Of a stretch of DNA of 5,540 nt, positions 1-5,200 are shown piece by piece; within the stretch, counting starts at the first letter, position 1; every line of letters starts with the position of its first letter. The notes under the pieces are model-generated. The model was not told the DNA's origin. It ran no database searches and saw nothing but the letters and a program-made list of their open reading frames with translations. The position numbers and the translations under genes are program-made. The DNA is from Enterococcus diestrammenae (GTDB taxonomy: Bacteria > Bacillota > Bacilli > Lactobacillales > Enterococcaceae), in assembly GCF_009933255.1 (NCBI RefSeq), contig NZ_MAEI01000029.1:1-5540 (forward strand), in the 5' to 3' direction.

Positions 1-111
1 CATATTATCAGACAAAACATGTCATGTAAAACTGAACCGCCGTATACGGAACCGTACGTACGGTGGTGTGAGAGGTCGGTGAGGGAATTAATCTCTCATC
101 TCCTACTCGAT
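1..111 (+). mobile_element. 3' end of a bacterial group II intron (domains V and VI), probably class C; body lies left of the window
   Basis: The RNA folds as the last two domains of a group II intron. Domain V: A36-A44 pairs with U59-U67, a two-base CG bulge sits at 57-58, and U45-G48 pairs with C53-A56 under a GAAC tetraloop. C38-G39-C40 occupies the catalytic-triad position, with G39 wobble-paired to U64 as in known domain V; a CGC triad rather than AGC is typical of class C introns. Domain VI: G78-A86 pairs with U92-C100, A73-G75 with C102-U104, and G70-G72 with C106-C108. This leaves A105 bulged, as expected for the branch-point adenosine. The intron should end at about T111, in a ...CGAT end, seven bases inclusive from A105. 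The reverse transcriptase gene, if present, is off-window. One frame stays open to a TGA at 80-82, but it runs through the ribozyme core, so I do not call it a gene. Confidence 0.85.
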
Positions 112-112
112 T

Positions 113-183
113 GGTTTTCCAGGGTGAGCTGGGCGGTAGTGTGGTTTGTCTGTTTTCGAGGAAGAGCGTTTCGAAAACTCAGT
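113..183 (+). repeat. Intergenic structured repeat, copy A
   Basis: This is the first of two diverged copies of one element, with starts 118 bp apart (113 and 231). The first 70 positions match copy B at about 52 sites without gaps, including an identical 18-base run (TTGTCTGTTTTCGAGGAA, 146-163 here). The 3' part forms a perfect hairpin: G152-A159 pairs with U171-C178 around an 11-nt loop that begins GGAA. The copy starts one or two bases after the predicted intron end. The strand is nominal because I cannot tell which strand is transcribed. I recognise no named RNA family, and it lacks the AGGGTGG-ACC-CG core of a T-box antiterminator. Confidence 0.7.
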
Positions 184-230
184 GACTAGTTGGGGAGCAA
201 ATGTACTTGGACACTGTGCCCTTGCAAAAC
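184..230. other. Spacer between the two repeat copies
   Basis: These 47 bases separate copies A and B. Here lie GGGGAGCAA and, after a GC-richer middle, CCCTTGCAAAAC. No counterpart precedes copy A, because the intron occupies that place. The spacer could therefore be part of a longer (about 118-bp) repeat unit whose left portion was cut off from copy A by the intron. I see no gene or promoter here. Confidence 0.4.
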
Positions 231-302
231 GGTTTTTCAGGGTGATTTTAGCGCTAGAGTGGCTTGTCTGTTTTCGAGGAATGTCATCTCGAGAATTATA
301 GT
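231..302 (+). repeat. Intergenic structured repeat, copy B
   Basis: This is the second copy of the element at 113-183. It keeps the identical 18-base run (264-281) and the same hairpin geometry: G270-A277 pairs with U289-U296 around an 11-nt loop that again begins GGAA. The 3' arm differs from copy A at two places, and both changes turn a Watson-Crick pair into a G-U wobble, so the stem survives. The rest of the loop has diverged almost freely. This is what conservation for RNA (or cruciform) structure would look like, although two sites are thin evidence. It lies upstream of the predicted ilvE promoter, so it is probably not in the ilvE leader. Confidence 0.7.
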
Positions 303-306
303 TTAA

Positions 307-321
307 AATAATCTGAAAATT
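307..321 (+). promoter_or_regulatory. Putative CodY-binding box upstream of ilvE
   Basis: AATAATCTGAAAATT matches the CodY consensus AATTTTCWGAAAATT at 13 of 15 positions, with both mismatches in the left arm. It ends about 14 bases before the predicted -35 element of ilvE. CodY is the branched-chain amino acid and GTP-responsive repressor of Firmicutes and commonly controls branched-chain aminotransferase genes. Repression of ilvE when these amino acids are plentiful is therefore the natural inference. A second TATTTTC half-site follows at 329-335 but scores poorly as a full box. Confidence 0.65.
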
Positions 322-335
322 TTAAAAATATTTTC

Positions 336-364
336 ATGACAAAGAAATGATTGTGTAGTACCAT
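336..364 (+). promoter_or_regulatory. Probable ilvE promoter
   Basis: ATGACA (336-341, five of six matches to the -35 consensus) and TACCAT (359-364, four of six) are separated by 17 bases. Transcription would start near 371, leaving a leader of only about 20 nt that holds the GGGAGGG ribosome binding site (378-384), six bases before the ATG. The -10 is imperfect and the assignment rests on spacing. Confidence 0.45.
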
Positions 365-390
365 ATTAGCAATAGACGGGAGGGAATCAC

Positions 391-1410
391 ATGGTAGATA
401 TCAAGTGGGATGAGTTGGGGTTTTCATATATTAAGACGCCGTATCGTTTTATTGCTCATTGGAAAAATGGCGCTTGGGACGAAGGGGAATTGATTGAAGA
501 TAATATTTTGCATATTCACGAAGGCTCACCGGCGTTGCATTATGGTCAACAATGTTTTGAAGGTTTGAAAGCCTATCGTCGTAAAGATGGTCAGATCAAT
601 TTGTTTCGCCCGGATCAAAACAGTCAACGAATGAACCGTAGCGCGCGGCGTTTGCTGATGCCGATGGTGCCAGAGGAATTGTTTTTAAAAGGGGTTCATG
701 AAACGGTCAAAGCTAATGAAGCCTATGTTCCTCCTTATGGCAGTGGAGCGACGTTGTATTTGCGGCCACTATTGATAGGCGTCGGGGAAAATATCGGAGT
801 ACACCCAGCTTCGGAATACATTTTCTTGGTCTTTTGTACACCAGTGGGGGCTTATTTCAAAGGTGGTTTGGCACCTACGAATTTTATCGTCTCGGAATAC
901 GATCGAGCGGCACCTCAGGGAACCGGGGCAGCCAAAGTTGGCGGAAATTATGCAGCTAGCTTGTTGCCAGGAGCAGAAGCCCAAGAACGAAATTTTTCTG
1001 ATTGTATCTATTTAGATCCGGAAACCCATACCAAGATTGAAGAAGTAGGTTCGGCAAACTTCTTCGGAATCACTGCCGCTAATGAATTTATTACTCCGAA
1101 GTCGCCCTCGATTTTGCCAAGTATCACGAAGTTTTCCCTCCTGTATTTGGCAGAGAATCGTTTGGGAATGAAAGTCCTTGAAGGGGATTGTCCGATTGCT
1201 GATCTTAATCGTTTTACTGAAGCCGGTGCTTGTGGTACAGCAGCGGTAATCAGTCCCATCGGCGGGATTCAGTATGGGGATACCTTCCATGTTTTTTATT
1301 CGGAAACCGAAGTTGGACCGGTAACGCATCGACTCTATGATGAATTGACTGGGATTCAATTTGGTGATATTGCGGCACCACCGGGATGGATTCAGACGGT
1401 GACGCCATAA
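391..1410 (+). CDS. ilvE: Branched-chain amino acid aminotransferase
   Basis: This cytosolic, PLP-dependent fold-type IV transaminase interconverts leucine, isoleucine and valine with their 2-oxo acids, using 2-oxoglutarate/glutamate. It catalyses the last step of branched-chain amino acid synthesis and the first of their breakdown. The 339 residues are a normal length for the long BCAT subgroup. Recognisable blocks are GQQCFEGLKAYR (52-63), LFRPDQNSQRMNRSARRL (71-88) and AAKVGGNYAASL (180-191), where K182 should form the PLP Schiff base. EEVGSANFF (217-225) contains the glutamate (E218 by alignment to TEVG) that contacts the PLP pyridine nitrogen, and TEAGACGTAAVISPIGG (276-292) is the phosphate/substrate loop. 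The ATG has a strong GGGAGGG site six bases upstream. The gene is monocistronic, with its own promoter and CodY-like box to the left and a terminator 16 bp after the stop. The symbol bcaT is also used for this gene in lactic acid bacteria. Confidence 0.96.
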   Translation: MVDIKWDELGFSYIKTPYRFIAHWKNGAWDEGELIEDNILHIHEGSPALHYGQQCFEGLKAYRRKDGQINLFRPDQNSQRMNRSARRLLMPMVPEELFLKGVHETVKANEAYVPPYGSGATLYLRPLLIGVGENIGVHPASEYIFLVFCTPVGAYFKGGLAPTNFIVSEYDRAAPQGTGAAKVGGNYAASLLPGAEAQERNFSDCIYLDPETHTKIEEVGSANFFGITAANEFITPKSPSILPSITKFSLLYLAENRLGMKVLEGDCPIADLNRFTEAGACGTAAVISPIGGIQYGDTFHVFYSETEVGPVTHRLYDELTGIQFGDIAAPPGWIQTVTP

Positions 1411-1426
1411 AACAGAATGAAGAAGT

Positions 1427-1462
1427 AAAAAAAGTGCTCGTCCAACTGACGGGCACTTTTTT
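1427..1462. terminator. Bidirectional terminator shared by ilvE and the pyruvate oxidase gene
   Basis: AGTGCTCGTC (1433-1442) pairs with GACGGGCACT (1448-1457) around a CAACT loop, giving ten pairs with one G-U. Seven A's precede the stem and six T's follow it. It therefore reads as a Rho-independent terminator on the + strand (ilvE) and, with its seven U's, on the - strand (pyruvate oxidase). Confidence 0.9.
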
Positions 1463-1469
1463 ATTGGGA

Positions 1470-1503
1470 GACAGAAAGCTACAAATGTAGATGGCTTTCT
1501 GTC
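1470..1503. repeat. Perfect inverted repeat in the pyruvate oxidase 3' untranslated region
   Basis: GACAGAAAGC (1470-1479) is the exact reverse complement of GCTTTCTGTC (1494-1503), and an inner UAC/GUA pairing can extend the hairpin. No T-run follows on either strand, so it is not a classical terminator by itself. On the - strand it lies between the oxidase stop codon and the shared terminator, so it would be transcribed as a 3'-UTR hairpin, for instance protecting the mRNA end. Confidence 0.7.
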
Positions 1504-1527
1504 CGAGGACGTCTTTTGGGAAGATGT

Positions 1528-1563
1528 GTCAGGTGTAAAGACAGAGCACTATCGCTTTCTGAC
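1528..1563. repeat. Second, imperfect hairpin related to the one at 1470-1503
   Basis: GTCAG (1528-1532) pairs with CTGAC (1559-1563). After a GTGU bulge, AAAG (1537-1540) pairs with CTTT (1555-1558). Read on the - strand it contains CAGAAAGCGAT, against CAGAAAGCCAT in the neighbouring hairpin, so the two may be diverged copies. It is closer to the oxidase stop codon than the first hairpin. The fold is weaker and the call tentative. Confidence 0.4.
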
Positions 1564-1606
1564 CCCAAAAAAACTTATCAAATCATTTTTTATCAGCACA
1601 AGGACT

Positions 1607-3340
1607 TTATTTCTTCGCTAATAACTCGCTTAAAGTCGGCATATCGTGGACGTGATAACGCTCGCTAAAGGCACTGATTTCTGCAGCGGTAAATTTGGCA
1701 GGATCCAGTTGCAAGGCCTCGACTGGTAATGGATCTTCATTTTTGATTTTAACTTCGATAACCACTGGACGATCCACTGTTTTTGCCGCAGCTTCAAACG
1801 CAGGACGTAACTCAGCTATAGTTCTGACGGTAAATCCTTGAGCTCCTAAGGCTTCAGAGGCTTTACCAAAATCGGCATCTGCCAAATCGACACCAAACAA
1901 GGCGGTATTAGTGGTTTCTTGCTCTGCTTGGATAAACCCAAAGCTATCGTTGGTCAAGACGACATTGATGATTGGTAAATGATATTTCACTTGGGTAATG
2001 ATATCTGAGAGGTTCATTGCATAGCCACCATCTCCAGAAAAAGTGAACACTTGCTTCTGAGGAAAACTTAGCTGGGCAGCAATTCCTCCAGGTACACCGT
2101 AACCCATAGTCGCAAACCAACCGGAAGTTGTGAAGGCTTGTTGACCATTCAACTCCAAATGACGGACAGAGTGGGTGGTGACATTACCGACATCTACCAC
2201 AAAGAGGGCATCTTCTTTTGCGATCCGGTTGACCTCTGCATAAACCGGTTCGGGGCGTAAACCAATCCCTTCGTCAAACGTATCAAAACTGTGGCGCCAA
2301 GCATGCCAGTTTTTGATGTTTTCTTGATTAGCTGTTAGCCAGTCATCTTTTGGACGAGGTTCGCCCAGGGCCACTAAGCGCTGCAAAGCTTCGCCGCCGT
2401 CGCCGAGAATTGCCACATCGACTTTATGGCGCCGACCAAATTTAGAAGCATCAATATCAATTTGAATAAACTTGGCCTCGGGATTTACGACATTTTGCGT
2501 GAAGGGCATATCGGTACCTACATAGACGACTAAATCCGCACTAGCAGCGGCTTCATTGGCAGGTTTGGTGGCAACTCTGGCAGAGGAGCCAAGATAATTC
2601 TCATAGCGATCGGGCACAATACCTTTTGCCAACACAGCGTTGATGATAGGCATACTGAAATGCTCAGAAAAAGCTTTAATTTCTGCAAAATGCCCCCGTA
2701 ATCCTTGTCCGATAAATAAGATGGGGCGCTGGGCAGCTTTGATCAGCGGTAAAGCTTTTTGCAACTGTGTTTCATCCAATTGCGGCAAACTTGTTTGCCG
2801 CATTTCCGCCGTAGTTTGGTAATTATCAGCGATTTCTGCAAAACCTAGATCGACTGGAATGGTGACCACGGCAACACCTGAATGTTGATAGGCAGATTTG
2901 ATGGCTTCTTCCACCACATGGGGGAGACTTTCGGCGGTCATCACGGTGCGATTGTAGACACTGACATCGGCGAAGAGGGGATTTTCGTTAAGCTCTTGGA
3001 AAGCGTGATAGTTCATCGAAGTAGTGGCCACTTGTCCTAGCAATGCCAAAACGGGGACATGATCCATTTGCGCATCGTATAAGCCATTGATGAGATGAGT
3101 CGCTCCCGGACCTGCCGAACCAAAAACAGCACCAATTTTGCCAGTTAGTTTCGCATCTGCAGCAGCAGCTAGAGCACCGGCTTCTTCGTGGCGCACCTGA
3201 ATGTATTGAATGTGTTCTTGTTCTTTGTACAAAGCGTCCATCGTCGAGTTAAAGGACCCACCAGGAATACCGTATATATGATCGATTCCCCAAGCTTCCA
3301 TTACCTTCAACATTGCAACACCTGCATGGATTGTTGACAT
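1607..3340 (-). CDS. Pyruvate oxidase (acetyl-phosphate and H2O2 forming)
   Basis: This cytosolic TPP-, Mg- and FAD-dependent enzyme converts pyruvate, phosphate and O2 to acetyl phosphate, CO2 and H2O2. It gives lactic acid bacteria extra ATP in air and excretable peroxide. The 577 residues compare with about 590-600 for S. pneumoniae SpxB and L. plantarum PoxB. Domains in order are the N-terminal pyrimidine-binding domain (1-180) with YGIPGG (23-28) and QVRHEE (48-53), where E52 should activate TPP; a central FAD domain (190-345); and a C-terminal TPP-diphosphate domain with GDGGYAMN (436-443) and N464. SAGPGATHLINGLYDA and the C-terminal DPLPVEALQLDP favour pyruvate oxidase over acetolactate synthase. 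There is no membrane-binding tail as in E. coli PoxB. An in-frame TTG at 3358 would add six residues, but the Shine-Dalgarno sequence fits the ATG at 3340. The gene is convergent with ilvE. I recall the names pox and spxB for this family and leave the symbol blank. Confidence 0.93.
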   Translation of the reverse strand: MSTIHAGVAMLKVMEAWGIDHIYGIPGGSFNSTMDALYKEQEHIQYIQVRHEEAGALAAAADAKLTGKIGAVFGSAGPGATHLINGLYDAQMDHVPVLALLGQVATTSMNYHAFQELNENPLFADVSVYNRTVMTAESLPHVVEEAIKSAYQHSGVAVVTIPVDLGFAEIADNYQTTAEMRQTSLPQLDETQLQKALPLIKAAQRPILFIGQGLRGHFAEIKAFSEHFSMPIINAVLAKGIVPDRYENYLGSSARVATKPANEAAASADLVVYVGTDMPFTQNVVNPEAKFIQIDIDASKFGRRHKVDVAILGDGGEALQRLVALGEPRPKDDWLTANQENIKNWHAWRHSFDTFDEGIGLRPEPVYAEVNRIAKEDALFVVDVGNVTTHSVRHLELNGQQAFTTSGWFATMGYGVPGGIAAQLSFPQKQVFTFSGDGGYAMNLSDIITQVKYHLPIINVVLTNDSFGFIQAEQETTNTALFGVDLADADFGKASEALGAQGFTVRTIAELRPAFEAAAKTVDRPVVIEVKIKNEDPLPVEALQLDPAKFTAAEISAFSERYHVHDMPTLSELLAKK

Positions 3341-3345
3341 AACGT

Positions 3346-3355
3346 TCACTTCTTT
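3346..3355 (-). promoter_or_regulatory. Ribosome binding site deciding the pyruvate oxidase start
   Basis: Read on the - strand, AAAGAAGTGA matches AAGGAGGTGA at eight of ten positions and sits five bases before the ATG at 3340. It overlaps the first codons of the longer TTG-initiated frame (from 3358), which has no purine-rich site of its own. The shorter 577-residue protein is therefore preferred. Confidence 0.7.
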
Positions 3356-3386
3356 CAAAGTATTTTAAAAAACTCATTACTTCTTA

Positions 3387-3415
3387 ATTGTAAGACCTTC
3401 GATAGAAAACTTCAA
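3387..3415 (-). promoter_or_regulatory. Probable promoter of the pyruvate oxidase gene
   Basis: On the - strand, TTGAAG (3415-3410) and TACAAT (3392-3387) are separated by exactly 17 bases, with four and five of six consensus matches. Transcription would start near 3380, giving a leader of about 40 nt. I find no convincing catabolite-response (cre) element or CodY box beside it. Confidence 0.6.
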
Positions 3416-3648
3416 AATATTGGTTTCCAGCAAAAATTTCGACATTAAATCCGTCTGAAAGCTTAAGTCCTTGTAAAATCAGTGGCTTTTATTTTTGTGT
3501 CGCAAAAAAAGCATGATACACTTGAAAAGAATTGGCTTGAGACAAAATCTTTGGTGAGACGAAGGAAAGCTCCCTAACTGAGCTAAGGTATCTAAACAAT
3601 AAGAAGCTGCTGGAAAGTCAGTTGCAATGAAAGATAGGATGAAAGATT
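3416..3648. other. Divergent intergenic region between pyruvate oxidase and hydrolase genes
   Basis: The left part lies upstream of the oxidase promoter. The right part is the leader of the hydrolase gene. No -35/-10 pair for the hydrolase is convincing: TTGAAA at 3522 and TTGAGA at 3537 lack good -10 partners. A small AGCT(N9)AGCT inverted repeat lies at 3568-3584. The hydrolase ribosome binding site AGGATG (3636-3641) precedes the ATG by seven bases. A 14-bp sequence at 3440-3453 recurs in inverted orientation at 4759-4773. I see no gene here. Confidence 0.5.
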
Positions 3649-4608
3649 ATGTGGAAATGGTTCGTGCTAATTATCATGGTGCTGGTGATTACCAGTGGGA
3701 TTGGCTGGTTCTATTTGAAGCGCTGGGTCAAGTTTTTTGTTGACGGGGCGGTCCAAAGAAGAAATCAATGGTTTGCCACAGAGGGGGCGGCTTTAATCAA
3801 CCCTGGTTGGGAAAGGCGAACTAGCGAACATCAGGCCAGTCACGCGGATTTTTGGCTTCAGGAACACACGTGGCGGATTGAAACGCCAGATCGGCTAACC
3901 CTCGTGGCAGCGGCTTTTGTCCAGAAAACGGCTAGTCCCTCATGGGTGATTGCCCTTCACGGTTATCGTAGTACTGGTTTTCAAGACATGGCGGATGTGG
4001 CTCAGCATTATTATGAAGAAGGCTACAATGTTCTAGTCCCAGATTTACGGGGCCACGGTCGGAGTCAAGGCGAAATTATCGGAATGGGTTGGTTGGATCG
4101 ATTGGATTTGGTCCAATGGATTGAGCAAATTTGTCAGCGAGAGCCCCAAGCCCAGATTATTTTACACGGTTGTTCCATCGGTGGTGCGGCAGCCTTGATG
4201 GCTAGTGGGGAAAAACTGCCGGATAACGTCAAACTGATTATTTCTGATAGTGCTTATACTTCAGTTTATAGTGAATTTAAATGGTTGTTGCGAAAATACA
4301 CCAAATACCCAGTGAATCGCTTTATGGTACTGGCCAACCGGTATGCCCGTCGCAAAATCGGTTATTCTCTAATCCAAGCCTCTGTCACCCGGCAGCTGGG
4401 TAGCAATCATTTGCCGATTTTGTTGCTCCACGGCGAGGAAGATCGCTTTATTGCGGCAAAAGAAATGGAGACGTTATTGCGAGCGACAGCGGGTCCCAAA
4501 GAATGCCGACTATTTGAGGGCTGCGGTCATTTGGAAGCCAAAGAAAAGGCAGCCAGCCTGTATTGGCAGACGGTAACAGCTTTTATCGAAAAATATGGGT
4601 TAGACTAG
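3649..4608 (+). CDS. Membrane-anchored alpha/beta hydrolase
   Basis: This is a 319-residue serine hydrolase of unknown substrate. Residues 4-23 form one hydrophobic segment followed by KRW, which I read as an uncleaved membrane anchor; from the sequence alone I cannot fix the side on which the domain lies. The alpha/beta hydrolase domain follows: VIALHGYRSTG (100-110, oxyanion-hole HG), VLVPDLRGHGRSQG (128-141), the nucleophile elbow GCSIGG (174-179, S176), and LLLHGEEDRF (258-267, acid D265). The catalytic histidine lies in GCGHLEA (H294), so the triad is complete. The layout resembles Bacillus subtilis YqkD and other peptidase-S9-like or lysophospholipase-like hydrolases common in Lactobacillales. 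Esterase or lipase activity is inferred only from the fold. The ATG has AGGATG seven bases upstream. The gene stands alone: 308 bp separate it from the divergent oxidase start and 249 bp from the next gene. Confidence 0.88.
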   Translation: MWKWFVLIIMVLVITSGIGWFYLKRWVKFFVDGAVQRRNQWFATEGAALINPGWERRTSEHQASHADFWLQEHTWRIETPDRLTLVAAAFVQKTASPSWVIALHGYRSTGFQDMADVAQHYYEEGYNVLVPDLRGHGRSQGEIIGMGWLDRLDLVQWIEQICQREPQAQIILHGCSIGGAAALMASGEKLPDNVKLIISDSAYTSVYSEFKWLLRKYTKYPVNRFMVLANRYARRKIGYSLIQASVTRQLGSNHLPILLLHGEEDRFIAAKEMETLLRATAGPKECRLFEGCGHLEAKEKAASLYWQTVTAFIEKYGLD

Positions 4609-4620
4609 TTTTTTCGATAA
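4583..4620 (+). terminator. Inverted repeat overlapping the hydrolase stop codon, possible terminator
   Basis: TTATCGAAAAA (4583-4593) is the exact reverse complement of TTTTTCGATAA (4610-4620), an 11-bp stem with the TAG stop (4606-4608) in its loop. The stem is AT-rich and its T-run lies inside the right arm rather than after it, so termination would be weak. It could equally act as a 3'-end stabilising hairpin. Confidence 0.45.
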
Positions 4621-4857
4621 CAAATGCTGACTTGTTTTTACGAAACAATAAACGTGAAGTACTTTAGGTTCTAAGGGTAGTGACTTTGTTTAAGGTACAA
4701 TTACTTGTGTGATTTATTGACCCCTGATAAACTAAGAGTAAACCAACAGGCTTGAGGTCGGCATTTAATGTCGCTCCTTTGATTCACCAGTGGGACAAAG
4801 AAACGACCAATAGCAGGTCCCGTAAACCTTGGTTACATACCAAAAGGAGGAAGTATT
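4621..4857 (+). promoter_or_regulatory. Long upstream region and leader of the yjdI-like gene, with one hairpin
   Basis: A good -10 (TACAAT, 4696-4701) lies here without a recognisable -35 at the right distance, and TTGACC (4717-4722) lacks a good -10, so the promoter is undecided. If the start lies just after 4701, the leader is about 150 nt. It contains a hairpin at 4754-4776: GAG/CTC and CGGCA/TGTCG with a TTTAA loop and a GT bulge, followed by CTTT. GGGAC (4793-4797) and GTCCC can also pair. No known riboswitch family is recognised. The region ends in a strong AAAGGAGG site (4843-4850), seven bases before the start codon. Confidence 0.4.
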
Positions 4858-5121
4858 GTGGAAGGAAATAAGATTGGCGGAAAATTAACAACCGAAGAAG
4901 AGTTATTAGCAAAGGGCTACCGGAAGTATACCGGTGAAACCATCGATATTTATTACAATAAGGACATTTGCGCCCATGTCGGCAACTGCGTGCGGGGCAA
5001 TTCAGCCGTCTTTGAAGTAGGACGCAGACCTTGGATCATTCCGGACAATGGTACTGCCGAAAACGATGCCCAAGTAATCAACACTTGTCCGACGGGTGCC
5101 TTAAAATTTGTTCGCAAATAA
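4858..5121 (+). CDS. yjdI: Divergent 4Fe-4S mono-cluster protein, YjdI family
   Basis: This is a small (87-residue) soluble protein of the Fer4_19 family (divergent 4Fe-4S mono-cluster domain), closely like E. coli YjdI. Shared blocks are YRKYTGETIDIYYN (21-34), ICAHVGNCVRGNSAVF (37-52), RRPWIIPD (56-63) and NTCPTGALKF (75-84). The probable cluster ligands are C38, C44 and C77. H40, in the conserved CxHxGxC arrangement, is a candidate fourth ligand, because only three cysteines exist. The family is presumed to bind an Fe-S cluster, but I know of no established role. Translation starts at GTG, chosen because an excellent AAAGGAGG lies seven bases upstream. The N-terminus is about ten residues longer than the E. 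coli protein. It is followed after 79 bp by the yjdJ-like gene, the same order as in E. coli. The symbol is by similarity. Confidence 0.87.
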   Translation: MEGNKIGGKLTTEEELLAKGYRKYTGETIDIYYNKDICAHVGNCVRGNSAVFEVGRRPWIIPDNGTAENDAQVINTCPTGALKFVRK

Positions 5122-5200
5122 TTCTGAGACGAACGATGTCTGGCCTTAGGAACGGGCTTGCTTAGAATTAAAATGATTGAGTAGAAAGTAGGAATCAGCT

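Noticed and set aside
1..189. Open frame from the left edge through the intron end and into repeat copy A, with an ATG at 19
   Set aside because: It runs through the domain V/VI ribozyme structure, has no ribosome binding site and resembles no protein I recognise.
113..302. Possible T-box riboswitch or attenuator for ilvE, suggested by CAGGGTG in both copies
   Set aside because: The AGGGTGG-ACC-CG T-box core, a specifier stem and a following terminator are absent, and the predicted ilvE promoter lies downstream of both copies.
769..1359. Three - strand frames inside ilvE
   Set aside because: They are shadows of the strongly conserved aminotransferase frame, with no family similarity or ribosome binding sites.
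3341..3358. Longer pyruvate oxidase start at TTG 3358
   Set aside because: The only Shine-Dalgarno-like sequence overlaps these codons and is correctly placed for the ATG at 3340.
3400..3440. Possible cre or CodY site near the pyruvate oxidase promoter (CTGGAAACCAAT on the - strand)
   Set aside because: It has too many mismatches to either consensus; the best CodY alignment is only 9 of 15.
3384..3488. 34-codon open frame on the - strand upstream of the pyruvate oxidase, with protein-like composition
   Set aside because: It has no start codon or ribosome binding site, its end overlaps the predicted -10 element, and its length is within chance. A gene remnant cannot be excluded.
3513..3557. 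14-codon ATG frame in the hydrolase leader
   Set aside because: No ribosome binding site precedes it, and its length is easily due to chance.
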